Source: Rhizobium leguminosarum
Lineage (GTDB): Bacteria; Pseudomonadota; Alphaproteobacteria; Rhizobiales; Rhizobiaceae
Reading direction: 5' to 3'
DNA length: 64,000 nucleotides
NCBI RefSeq assembly: GCF_004123835.1
Contig: NZ_MZMU01000012.1
Coordinates: 496,001-560,000, forward strand
Position numbers and translations under genes: made by a program. Numbering within the stretch: position 1 is the stretch's first letter; every line of letters begins with the position of its first letter. Under the pieces are notes generated by a model that did not search any database, had not been told where the DNA came from, and was given only the letters and a program-made list of their open reading frames with translations. Positions 1 to 7,960 of the stretch are shown in pieces.

Positions 1-510
1 GCCCTTTGCTTCCCGCACCAGGTCCGGCATTCCGTCATGCGGACCGAGGGCATGGGTTGGATGGTCATCCCACCAATCATCGTGCAGTGGTCGGCGGTGA
101 GGGTGGAGTGGATAGAAAATGCGGTTCTCGGTCTCGTGGCGCTCGCCGACGACGAGGAGATGCACTTCGGCTTGCGTGTTGTTGAGGAAACTATGGGCGA
201 TCCCGGTGCCGGCAGGAAATCCGACGGCGTCGCCGGGCTTCAGCCGATAGAGATGGCCATCGAGCCAGACGTCGGGCGCGCCTTCGATGACATAGACGAA
301 TTCTTCCTCGGCGCTCTCGGCATGCGGAAAGGACGTGCGCCGGCCAGGCGGCAAGCGCTCGTGATGAATGCCCAATTTCGCCAGGCCGAAATAACGTCCG
401 AAAGGCGCACCGATGCTCATCAACTCGTCGTCATCGTCATAGTGCGAGTCGTCAGGCCGTTCGATCTCGCTCCAGTGGACGACAAAGGAGGGGCGCTCCG
501 ACGTTGCCAT
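1..510 (-). CDS. Cupin-domain protein, C-terminus outside the window
   Basis: The reading frame stays open to the first base of the window, giving 170 residues of a protein whose end is missing. It begins at ATG 510 behind a strong AGGAGG ribosome site. Residues about 65-115 form a double-stranded beta-helix cupin core: a motif with His and a Glu-Glu-Glu-Phe run followed by VIEG, then GDAVGFPAGTGIAH as the second motif. Such small cupins bind a metal ion and have varied roles (isomerase, dioxygenase, sugar binding). The substrate cannot be told from the sequence. The cupin fold is clear, the function is not. Confidence 0.75.
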   Translation of the reverse strand, partial: MATSERPSFVVHWSEIERPDDSHYDDDDELMSIGAPFGRYFGLAKLGIHHERLPPGRRTSFPHAESAEEEFVYVIEGAPDVWLDGHLYRLKPGDAVGFPAGTGIAHSFLNNTQAEVHLLVVGERHETENRIFYPLHPHRRPLHDDWWDDHPTHALGPHDGMPDLVREAKG

Positions 511-637
511 GGTAATCCTCCTGATGTGAGAGGTTCAGATGATTGAGGACACGGACATGCTGCCGTGAATGGAAGGCGACCGCAAGGGCGAAACGGCGGC
601 CGCACGCAAGCGGTGTTGTTGGTCGTCGCTCGGCTCA

Positions 638-692
638 GACGCGCCTTTCACCTTAACCCTCTCCCGGTCAACGGGGTCCGAAGGGCGGCGCC
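638..692. repeat. Remnant of a RIME-type rhizobial intergenic element
   Basis: The stretch reading ACCTTAACCCTCTCCCGGTCAACGG resembles one arm of the complete element at 4838-4979 (ACCCTAACCCTCTCCCCGT followed by a short loop). Only one arm is recognisable. The rest of the 511-808 gap shows no gene. Confidence 0.4.
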
Positions 693-808
693 GGCAAAGC
701 GAATTCTTAATCAATGGGCAGCCAAACGCACGGTTCCTCCATTCCTGCGACGAGCACAGGAATGGGAAGAAAGGTGGTGCCGGCCTCATCACTGATTATA
801 CGAACGGT

Positions 809-1195
809 TCACTTGGCAGGCACGACGAGCGGCGCCCCTTTGCGGACGATGTAGGTCGCCAATTCCGACGCCTTGCCGCTGCCGACGTTCTTCGCCGAGT
901 GAGCGACGCCCGTGGGAATGAACAAGGATTGGCCGGCCTTCAGGGTCACCGGCTCACTGCCTTCGAGCTGGTATTCCAGCGTGCCCTCGAGGACGAAGGC
1001 GACTTCCTCGCCGGGATGCGAGTGGTTCGGCGCGAGAACGCCCGGGGCGATATCGACGCGGACCTGAACGACCTCGTGGCCGGGCACGTCGATATCGTTC
1101 TTGATGAGATCGGTGCGCTGTATCGGCTGTTCCGCGTGTGCTGAAGCTGCGCCGCCGAGAACAAGGGCGAGCGCGATAGCCTGGATCATTTTCAT
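809..1195 (-). CDS. Secreted small cupin protein
   Basis: The protein has 128 residues. An N-terminal signal peptide runs from MKMIQAIALALVLGG to an AHA-E cleavage site near residue 20. One cupin domain follows, with NHSHPGEEVAFVLEG as first motif (two His and a Glu for metal) and GQSLFIPTGVAHSAKN as second. The start at 1195 was chosen because it gives an intact signal peptide and follows an AGGAAGGA ribosome site; the longer upstream frame has neither. It is expected in the periplasm. Similar secreted cupins are common in rhizobia but their substrates are mostly unknown. It is read alone, away from the kinase gene at 1485. Confidence 0.8.
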   Translation of the reverse strand: MKMIQAIALALVLGGAASAHAEQPIQRTDLIKNDIDVPGHEVVQVRVDIAPGVLAPNHSHPGEEVAFVLEGTLEYQLEGSEPVTLKAGQSLFIPTGVAHSAKNVGSGKASELATYIVRKGAPLVVPAK

Positions 1196-1484
1196 TGTGT
1201 CATCCTTCCTGAATTGACCATTTGTCGGCTCATCGGCCGCATCGGGATTTAAGTCGATGATTGAACCAGGGATGTGTCGGCAAACCCGCATTTTTGTAAG
1301 CCAGTGTATCTGCGGCAGAGCGGGTTTGGTGTCGGTCTGCATGAGGCTGAATGGCTGGAGAACGGCTGCTCTTTGCGACATGGGGATGATTTTTTTGCCA
1401 GGCAGTGCAGACGTCCCGTCGCGCCGCACTTGCCAACCTGCCGTCATTTGAGGAAATAGCGTTGCATCGACATGAGGAGGTGGC

Positions 1485-2027
1485 ATGCAAATCGTCCTGA
1501 TCACCGGGCCGGCCGGCGTCGGAAAATCCACCTTGTGCTGGGAGATGAGCGCTCAGCTTGCCGCTGAAGGCGTGGCGCATGCGGTTGTCGAAACGGACGA
1601 ACTCGATCGCGTGTTCCCGCGCCCCAGCCCGGAGGATCTCGAGAAAATCCTGCCTGGAACGATCGACGTCAGCAGCATCAACCTGGCGGCGATCTGGTCG
1701 ACATACCGGGCCTTGGGGCACTCGCTCCTGATCATGTCAGGCGTCATGATGCACCTCGCTTTCGACCGGCGATGGATTCTGGCCGCCATACCCGACGCAG
1801 AGATCACGGTGGTTCGCCTGGCCGCCACGGAGCCAACGATCCTGGCGCGCCTCGCCCAGCGCGAGGTTGGCTCCGGTGCGCAAGAGCAGGCAGAGCGCTC
1901 GCTTCGACAAATCCGGCGCATGGCGAGCGAAGACGCCACGGGCATGATCGTCATGCACACGGACGGCAAGACGCCCGAGACGCTGTCGAAGGCGGTTTTG
2001 CGGGAGGTGGGCTGGCTGGGGAATTGA
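1485..2027 (+). CDS. P-loop nucleoside/sugar kinase-like protein
   Basis: The protein has 180 residues and starts at ATG 1485 behind AGGAGGTGGC. A Walker A motif GPAGVGKST lies at residues 8-16, directly after the first beta strand, as in gluconate-, shikimate- and chloramphenicol-kinase-like proteins of the AAA_18/33 type. The short length and single domain fit a small-molecule kinase or a phosphotransferase acting on an antibiotic or nucleotide. No substrate can be named from the sequence. It stands between two minus-strand genes and probably forms its own transcript. Confidence 0.65.
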   Translation: MQIVLITGPAGVGKSTLCWEMSAQLAAEGVAHAVVETDELDRVFPRPSPEDLEKILPGTIDVSSINLAAIWSTYRALGHSLLIMSGVMMHLAFDRRWILAAIPDAEITVVRLAATEPTILARLAQREVGSGAQEQAERSLRQIRRMASEDATGMIVMHTDGKTPETLSKAVLREVGWLGN

Positions 2028-2105
2028 GGCAAATGGTTGCCGAGGTGGTGTACCACGGATGGGCTCTCGCGCTGGCCAAGGAGAAGGGGACCGAGGCACC
2101 GTCAC

Positions 2106-3326
2106 TCACGCCGCCGACGACGAACCCGAGACCCTTACACCCGTCAGGCTGGCAATATCCGTAACGCCGCCCGAGGATTCGAAATCGAACATTTTTTGGG
2201 TGACGAGGGCGGCCGCCCCCCGGGCCCAGGAATTGTCCTCCCAGTCGGGCAGAAGGGGCGGGGCAGTCCTGAAGGTGCGGGCGGCCAGCGCCTCGCGCAG
2301 CGGCGTCAGGAAGGGGTCGCCAAGGGAGACGGCTTCGCCGCCGGCGACGATGACTTCGGGGTCGGTGATGTTGACGAGATTGGCAAGGGCGGTGCCGATA
2401 CTGCGGCCTGAATGCTCGACGAGGGCGAGGGCGGCGGCTTCCCCGGATGCCAAGGCTTCGTAGAGCTCCGCGAGCCCTTGCTCCGGCCCGCGGCCGGTCT
2501 CCTCGCGCCAGCGTCTCAGCATCGATGCTTCCGAGTGATAGGCCATCAGACAGCCGCGCTTGCCGCATTCGCAGAGCCGGCCGTTCTCCTCATAGAGAGT
2601 GTGGCCGAACTTGCCGGCCGCGCCGTTTGCGCCGCGATAGAGCTTGCCGTCGATGACGAGCGCGCAGCTGATGCCGACGCCAACGGCCAGAACCGCCATG
2701 TTGCGATGCTGGCGGCCGAGCCCGAAGAGCTGCTGGGCAATGGCGTAGGCATTGGTGTCGTCTTCCAGCCAGACCGGCACATGGACGCGGCTGGCGACCA
2801 GTGAGGCGAGGGGGACATTGTCCCATTTGAATCGGTAGCTGCGGACGCAGGCCGTCTGTTCGTGGTTGATGACGCCGGGCATGGAGATGCCGATGCCGGC
2901 GAGCTTGGCGTCGGGCCGGCCGGCGAGTTTCACCAGTTCGGGCACGGTACCCGCCAGCAGGTCGGCGACCTTATCGGGGTCGTGGCCGTCGAGGCTTACT
3001 CGCATGGCGGCGACCGGGTTGGTGGCAAGGTCGGTTGCCACGCACTCCACCGAATCGACCATCAGCTTGAAGCCGACGGCGAGCGCGTGCTCGTAGTTGA
3101 TATCCACGGGGATCGGACGGCGGCCGGTGAGGCCGGGCACGGTCTTCCCTTCGATGACGATGCCTTCCTCCAGAAGGTCGGCGACAACGAAGGTGACGGC
3201 GGCGGGGCTGAGGCCGATGACGGTTGCGATATCGGCGCGGCTCCTTGGCCCCTCGCGGCGGAGGAGGTTGAGTATGAGGCGTCGGTTCATGGCTCTCGCC
3301 GTGGTCTGGTCGCCTTTCAGCTTCAC
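2106..3326 (-). CDS. ROK-family transcriptional repressor of the sugar operon
   Basis: The protein has 406 residues. An N-terminal winged helix-turn-helix (about 10-65, MNRRLILNLLRREG then SRADIATVIGLSPAAVT) precedes a ROK sugar-kinase-like domain (about 80-395) with the zinc motif CECGKRGC at 252-259 and an LEDDTNAYA motif near 187-195. The usual active-site Glu of GEFGH is Lys here (GKFGH, 239-242), so it is expected to sense a sugar without phosphorylating it. The family includes XylR, NagC and Mlc. It is divergent from the ABC transporter/GH42 operon and a perfect palindrome lies 11 bases upstream of its start, so it likely represses itself and that operon until a sugar binds. Confidence 0.9.
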   Translation of the reverse strand: MKLKGDQTTARAMNRRLILNLLRREGPRSRADIATVIGLSPAAVTFVVADLLEEGIVIEGKTVPGLTGRRPIPVDINYEHALAVGFKLMVDSVECVATDLATNPVAAMRVSLDGHDPDKVADLLAGTVPELVKLAGRPDAKLAGIGISMPGVINHEQTACVRSYRFKWDNVPLASLVASRVHVPVWLEDDTNAYAIAQQLFGLGRQHRNMAVLAVGVGISCALVIDGKLYRGANGAAGKFGHTLYEENGRLCECGKRGCLMAYHSEASMLRRWREETGRGPEQGLAELYEALASGEAAALALVEHSGRSIGTALANLVNITDPEVIVAGGEAVSLGDPFLTPLREALAARTFRTAPPLLPDWEDNSWARGAAALVTQKMFDFESSGGVTDIASLTGVRVSGSSSAA

Positions 3327-3336
3327 GATACATTCC

Positions 3337-3353
3337 TTAATTTTGTAAATTAA
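3337..3353. promoter_or_regulatory. Putative ROK operator palindrome
   Basis: TTAATTT-TGT-AAATTAA is a perfect 7-3-7 inverted repeat in the divergent region between the ROK gene and the sugar-binding protein gene. AT-rich palindromes of this kind are typical binding sites of NagC/Mlc/XylR-type repressors. Its placement next to the repressor start suggests autoregulation. Confidence 0.6.
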
Positions 3354-3522
3354 TTATTGCGGGCTGGTTCGATATATGCATAAGTTTGGCCGCCGATCAA
3401 CTCAGCCAGGTGGATTATACGCCGGGATCGCGGGGCGGATCGCAGCGTTGAATGCCTGATCGAGCGCTTCGTGGAGGAGGCGCCGGGACGGTGGTGTTGA
3501 TCGATCAACTGGGAGGAATTCA

Positions 3523-4797
3523 ATGGCATTTTCGAAGCAATTTCCGTCGACGACCCGCAGAAGCTTCCTGAAGGGCGCTGGCGTGGTGTCTGCCGCTGCG
3601 GTCACCGGCAGTTTTCCGATCCCTGCGATCGCGCAGACCCAAGAGGTCACGATGATCTCGGCCGAAAACAATGGCGCTGCGCTCGACGCGCTGAAGGCGA
3701 TCGCCGCAAGCTTCAGCAAGGAAGCCGGCGTCAACGTCGTCATCAACAATATGGATCACGAGGCCCACAAGACGGCCATTCGCAACTATCTCGTCGCCGG
3801 CGCGCCTGACGTCTGCTCCTGGTTTTCGGGAAACCGCATGCGCGCCTTCGTCAAGCGCGGCCTGTTTGACGACATCTCCGACCTTTTCGAGAAGGAGAAG
3901 TACAAGGATGTGCTGGGTGCCACGGCCGGCGCCGTCACCGACGGGGGCAAACAATATGGCCTTCCCACCGGCGGCACGCTCTGGGGCATGTTCTACCGCA
4001 AGGATGTGTTCGAGCAGCATGGTCTGACCGTGCCGAAGACGGCCGAAGAGTTCATGGCCTATGGCGACAAGTGCAAGGCCGCGGGCATCACGCCGGTCGC
4101 GATCGGCACCAAGGAATTGTGGCCGGCGGCCGGCTGGTTCGACCAGATGAACCTGCGTGTCAACGGCCTCGACAAGCATATGGCGCTGATGAACGGCGAG
4201 ATGAGCTATCTCGATCCCGCGTTGACGGCGGTTTTCGACCAGTGGGAGGCGATGATTTCGAAGGGGTTCTTCACGGAGAACCATACGTCCTTCGGCTGGC
4301 AGGAGGCCGCGGCGCTGCTGGCGCAGAAGAAGGCCGGCATGATGAACCTCGGCGCTTTCCTGCGCTCGGCTTTCACCGCCGAAGATCTGCCGCAGCTCTC
4401 CTATGCGACCTTCCCGGTGCTCGACGCCAAGGTCGGCCACTTCGAGGAATTCTCGGTCAATTCGATCCACATTCCCGCAAAGGCCAAGAACAAGCAGGGC
4501 GCACGCGACTTCCTCGCTTATTTCTACAAGCCGGAGAATCTGGCGGCCTATCTGGAGCCGGGCGGCAACGTGCCGCCACGCAGCGATCTGCCGCCGAGCA
4601 AGGATCCGCTGGTGAATATCGCGGTCGAGACGATGAAGACGGTGCAGGGCACGTCGCAATACTACGACCGCGACAGCGACCCCGACATGGCGCAGGCGGG
4701 TCTTGTCGGCTTCCAAGAGTTCATGGCCAAACCCGACCGGCGCAACGCCATCCTGACGCGCCTCGAAGGCACGCGCAAGCGCATCTACAAGATTTAA
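3523..4797 (+). CDS. ABC sugar transporter substrate-binding protein, Tat-exported
   Basis: The protein has 424 residues, starting at ATG 3523 behind GGGAGGAATTCA. The N-terminus carries a twin-arginine signal (TTRRSFLKG, residues 10-18), a hydrophobic stretch and an AIA-Q cleavage site near residue 37. The mature part is a type 1 (family SBP_1) extracellular solute-binding protein of the size used by CUT1 sugar importers. It would capture an oligosaccharide in the periplasm and deliver it to the permeases at 5016 and 5900. The adjacent GH42 beta-galactosidase points to a beta-galactoside. It is the first gene of the operon, and a RIME-like element separates it from the permease genes. Confidence 0.92.
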   Translation: MAFSKQFPSTTRRSFLKGAGVVSAAAVTGSFPIPAIAQTQEVTMISAENNGAALDALKAIAASFSKEAGVNVVINNMDHEAHKTAIRNYLVAGAPDVCSWFSGNRMRAFVKRGLFDDISDLFEKEKYKDVLGATAGAVTDGGKQYGLPTGGTLWGMFYRKDVFEQHGLTVPKTAEEFMAYGDKCKAAGITPVAIGTKELWPAAGWFDQMNLRVNGLDKHMALMNGEMSYLDPALTAVFDQWEAMISKGFFTENHTSFGWQEAAALLAQKKAGMMNLGAFLRSAFTAEDLPQLSYATFPVLDAKVGHFEEFSVNSIHIPAKAKNKQGARDFLAYFYKPENLAAYLEPGGNVPPRSDLPPSKDPLVNIAVETMKTVQGTSQYYDRDSDPDMAQAGLVGFQEFMAKPDRRNAILTRLEGTRKRIYKI

Positions 4798-4837
4798 GGG
4801 GCGGGTGCGGCCCACGCCTGGTTCTTCGCCTTGAGGC

Positions 4838-4979
4838 TGCCCCTCACCCTAACCCTCTCCCCGTAAACGGGGCGAGGGGACGTGCCATACGAGAGGCTAG
4901 TGGGGAACCGAGAGGTTGCTGCATATCCCCTTCGCCCCGTTGACGGGGAGAAGGTGGCGGCAGCCGGATGAGGGGCAGG
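4838..4979. repeat. RIME-like rhizobial intergenic mosaic element
   Basis: The element begins TGCCCCTCACCCTAACCC and ends GGATGAGGGGCA, so its ends are inverted copies of each other. Each half also has its own small hairpin (CCCCGT-aa-ACGGGG and CCCCGT-tg-ACGGGG forms). This is the layout of RIME elements known from Rhizobium and Sinorhizobium. It sits inside the sugar operon between the binding protein and first permease genes, where the transcript hairpins could lower expression of the permeases relative to the binding protein. Confidence 0.75.
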
Positions 4980-5015
4980 TCGCCGCTTGCTTTTGTCGTA
5001 AATGAGGCTCCTGAT

Positions 5016-5900
5016 ATGTTGATGTTATGGCGCCGCCAGCGTTGGTGGCTCACCCCGACTTTGCTCATCGCGCCCGCGATCGTGCTGTTCTTCACGGTCA
5101 TCCTGCTGTCGGCCGTCAGGAGCCTCTGGATCAGCCTGCACGACTGGGATGGCTTTGGCCCGATGGTGTGGATCGGCTTCGGCAATTACGTCGAGCTTTA
5201 CAACGATCCGCAATTCTACGTGTCGCTGAAGAACAACCTGATCTGGCTGGTGATGTTCATGGCGGCACCACCTCTCGGGCTCGCCATCGCGCTGCTGGTC
5301 AACCAGAAAATCCGCGGCATGCGCTTCCTGAAGTCGCTGTTCTTCATTCCGCTGGTGCTTGCCTCCGTGACGGTCGGCGTCGTCTTCACCTGGGTCTATA
5401 CGCCGGAGTTCGGGTTGCTGGCGCTGATCTTCAGGGCGTTCGGGGCAACGGCGCCAGCGGTTCTCTCCGACGAGCATTTCGTCACTTTCGCGATCGTGAT
5501 TGCAGCACTCTGGCCGCAGATTACCTTCTGCATGGTGCTCTATCTCGCCGGTCTCAACAATTTGAGCGAAGAGCTGATCGGGGCAGGGCGGGTCGACGGG
5601 GCGAGAGGCTGGAACATGTTGCGGCACATCGTGCTGCCTCAGTTGACCCAGGTCACCTTCATTGCCATTGCCGTCACCGTCGTCGGAGCGCTTCGCTCCT
5701 TCGACATGGTGTCGGTGATGACGAACGGCGGCCCGTTCGGTTCGTCCTCGGTTCTCGCCTACCAGATGTTCGAACAGTCGATCTTCTCCTACCGCTTCGG
5801 TTACGGCGCGGCGATCGCCTCGGTGCTGTTCGTGATCATGGCCGTCTTCATCGTCTGGTATCTCAGCCGCATCATCCATACCGAAGAAAGGGGAGGCTGA
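5016..5900 (+). CDS. ABC sugar transporter permease, MalF-type
   Basis: The protein has 294 residues from ATG 5016, chosen over an in-frame start 48 bases upstream because GAGG lies at the right distance and the upstream part falls in the repeat element. It has about six membrane segments, beginning with LTPTLLIAPAIVLFFTVILL. The cytoplasmic EAA loop that contacts the ATPase is visible as LIGAGRVDGARGWNMLRHIVLPQL (consensus EAAxxDGAxxxxxFxxIxLP). This is the inner-membrane channel half of a CUT1 importer. Its stop overlaps the start of the next permease by one base, so the two are translationally coupled. Confidence 0.92.
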   Translation: MLMLWRRQRWWLTPTLLIAPAIVLFFTVILLSAVRSLWISLHDWDGFGPMVWIGFGNYVELYNDPQFYVSLKNNLIWLVMFMAAPPLGLAIALLVNQKIRGMRFLKSLFFIPLVLASVTVGVVFTWVYTPEFGLLALIFRAFGATAPAVLSDEHFVTFAIVIAALWPQITFCMVLYLAGLNNLSEELIGAGRVDGARGWNMLRHIVLPQLTQVTFIAIAVTVVGALRSFDMVSVMTNGGPFGSSSVLAYQMFEQSIFSYRFGYGAAIASVLFVIMAVFIVWYLSRIIHTEERGG

Positions 5901-6751
5901 TGTATCCTCGTCCCATTCCCGATGCCGCCATCTGGCAGCGCCGTCTCTACGTGCTTGCCGTCGTCATCGTGCTGCTGCTCTGGCTCTGCCCGCTATTTGC
6001 GATCATCCTCACCTCGTTCCGCTCGACCGCAGATGTGATGGGCGGCAATCTGTGGGGATGGCCGACCGGCATCGGCGTCATCGACAATTATACTGATGTC
6101 TTCACGCAGACACCGATGGCCCGCTACTTCCTCAACAGCCTGACGATCACCATTCCCTCGGTGATCGGCGTGCTGGTGCTCTCCACGCTGGCCGGCTATG
6201 TGCTGTCGCGCTATCGCTTTCCCGGCAACATGCTGATCTTCGCGCTGTTCGTCGGCGGCAATTTCCTGCCGCACCAGATCATGATGATCCCGGTGCGCGA
6301 CCTGATGGTCCGGCTCGACCTGATCGATACGACGGCGGCGCTGATCATCTTCCATGTGGCCTTCCAGACCGGCTTTGCGACGCTATTCATGCGCAATTTC
6401 ATCGCGGCATTGCCCGATGAACTGTTCCAGGCGGCGCGCGCCGAGGGGGCGTCTCCCTTCCAGACCCTATGGCATGTGGCGATCCCGCTGGTGCGGCCGG
6501 CGCTTGCCGCACTCGCCATCCTGATCTTCACCTTCATCTGGAACGATTACTTCTGGGCTGTGGTGCTGACCGTCAGCGACTCCGTCAAGCCTGTGACCGC
6601 CGGCCTTGCCAATCTTCGCGGCGAGTGGGTCTCGGCCTGGAACCTGATTTCCGCCGGCACGATCGTCGTCGCCGTGCCGCCCGTCGTCATGTTCTTCCTG
6701 ATGCAGCGGCACTTCATCGCCGGTCTGACGATGGGGGCGGTGAAGGGATGA
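5900..6751 (+). CDS. ABC sugar transporter permease, MalG-type
   Basis: The protein has 283 residues. The start ATG 5900 overlaps the stop of the preceding permease (TGATG), and AGGGGAGG precedes it. There are about six membrane segments. The EAA loop reads ELFQAARAEGASPFQTLWHVAIPLVRP, which is the MalG-type consensus. It is the second half of the transmembrane channel of the sugar importer. The 3' end overlaps a 17-codon ORF that in turn overlaps the ATPase gene. A longer open frame extends upstream through the previous gene but is only its out-of-frame shadow. Confidence 0.92.
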   Translation: MYPRPIPDAAIWQRRLYVLAVVIVLLLWLCPLFAIILTSFRSTADVMGGNLWGWPTGIGVIDNYTDVFTQTPMARYFLNSLTITIPSVIGVLVLSTLAGYVLSRYRFPGNMLIFALFVGGNFLPHQIMMIPVRDLMVRLDLIDTTAALIIFHVAFQTGFATLFMRNFIAALPDELFQAARAEGASPFQTLWHVAIPLVRPALAALAILIFTFIWNDYFWAVVLTVSDSVKPVTAGLANLRGEWVSAWNLISAGTIVVAVPPVVMFFLMQRHFIAGLTMGAVKG

Positions 6752-6801
6752 GCGATCTCCTCTACCTCCAAGTTTCAACAGCAGAGAGCCAGGACGCATG
6801 A
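6748..6801 (+). CDS. Possible 17-residue coupling peptide between permease and ATPase genes
   Basis: This tiny frame starts at ATG 6748, overlapping the permease stop in an ATGA, and ends at TGA 6799-6801, overlapping the ATPase start in another ATGA. It encodes MSDLLYLQVSTAESQDA. The double overlap would let ribosomes finishing the permease continue through the short frame and reach the ATPase start. It may be only a reinitiation bridge without a functional product. No homologue is known to me. Confidence 0.35.
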   Translation: MSDLLYLQVSTAESQDA

Positions 6802-7943
6802 CCAGTCTCGAACTCCGACAGATCAACAAGAATTACGGCGCCTATCATGCGCTGCGCGGCATCGATCTTTCCGTAGCGCAAGGCGAGTTCATCGTCATGG
6901 TCGGCCCCTCCGGCTGCGGCAAGTCCACGCTTTTGAAGACGATCGCCGGCCTGGAGGAGATCTCCTCCGGCCAGATCCTGATCAACGGCCGTGACGTCAG
7001 CAAACAGGAGCCTGGGGACCGCGGCATCGCCATGGTCTTCCAGTCCTACGCGCTCTATCCGCATATGACGGTGGCGGAGAACATGGGCTTCGGTTTGCGC
7101 ATGGCCAAGCGCCCGAAGGCCGAGATCGAGGCGGCCGTTCAGCGCGCAGCCAAGATCCTGAGGATCACCGACCAGTTGGAGAAGCGGCCGAAGCAGCTTT
7201 CCGGCGGGCAGCGGCAGCGCGTGGCGATCGGCCGGGCGATTACTCGTTCGCCCGACGTCTTCCTCTTCGATGAGCCGCTGTCGAACCTCGATGCGGCACT
7301 TCGAACCCAGATGCGTGTCGAACTCAGCAGCCTGCATGCCGAACTCGGCGCCACCATGGTTTACGTCACCCACGACCAGGTGGAAGCTATGACCATGGCG
7401 AGCCGGATCGTCGTCTTGAACCAGGGGATAATCGAGCAGGTCGGCTCACCGCTCGAACTCTACCGCAACCCTGACAACCTCTTCGTCGCGGGCTTTCTCG
7501 GTGCCCCGCGGATGAACTTCCTCGGCGTTACCGTCGACGAGGTGTCCGGCCGCAATGTCACGGTTTCGGCGCCGGGCCTCTTGCCGGTGAGGGTGGAACT
7601 GGCGGAGGCGACGGTGCTGCAGAGGGGCCCCAGCCTGACGCTCGGTGTCCGGCCGGAGAACATATCGATGGTCGCCGATGGCGGCGAGGGCGGGGCGATC
7701 CACGGCCAGATCAGGCTCGTCGAGCATCTCGGCCGCGAAACCATCCTCTATGTCGACGCCGGCAATCTCAAGACCATCGCGTCGGAGAGCGGCACCGGCA
7801 ATATCACGGTGCAGCTGAGTTACGTGGCGCCCTTTGCCGCCGAGCAGACCGTGGCGCTGAAGCTCGACGCCCGGGAACTCTATCTCTTTTCATCCGATGG
7901 CGGACGCACGATCAGCGCCCGCAAAACCATCCTCGATAGATAA
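6798..7943 (+). CDS. ABC sugar transporter ATP-binding protein, MalK/UgpC-type
   Basis: The protein has 381 residues. All nucleotide-binding motifs are present: Walker A GPSGCGKST (36-44), Q loop near FQSYAL (81), signature LSGGQ (134-138), Walker B FLFDEP (155-160) and switch His in VTHDQ (192). After about residue 235 there is a C-terminal regulatory OB-fold domain (TOBE type) as in MalK and UgpC, with a GVRPENI motif. It powers the importer formed by 5016 and 5900. In rhizobia one such ATPase can serve several CUT1 permeases. The GH42 gene follows 17 bases downstream. Confidence 0.94.
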   Translation: MTSLELRQINKNYGAYHALRGIDLSVAQGEFIVMVGPSGCGKSTLLKTIAGLEEISSGQILINGRDVSKQEPGDRGIAMVFQSYALYPHMTVAENMGFGLRMAKRPKAEIEAAVQRAAKILRITDQLEKRPKQLSGGQRQRVAIGRAITRSPDVFLFDEPLSNLDAALRTQMRVELSSLHAELGATMVYVTHDQVEAMTMASRIVVLNQGIIEQVGSPLELYRNPDNLFVAGFLGAPRMNFLGVTVDEVSGRNVTVSAPGLLPVRVELAEATVLQRGPSLTLGVRPENISMVADGGEGGAIHGQIRLVEHLGRETILYVDAGNLKTIASESGTGNITVQLSYVAPFAAEQTVALKLDARELYLFSSDGGRTISARKTILDR

Positions 7944-7960
7944 TCACAGGAAACATCACC

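Noticed and set aside
3520..4815. A 431-codon open frame on the minus strand opposite the sugar-binding protein gene
   Set aside because: It mirrors codon periodicity of the real plus-strand gene, lacks a ribosome site and has a composition (many His, Arg, Asp) typical of antisense frames in GC-rich genes.
5027..5899. Upstream extension of the second permease frame to 574 codons
   Set aside because: It is an out-of-frame reading of the first permease. The membrane protein begins at 5900 with its own ribosome site.
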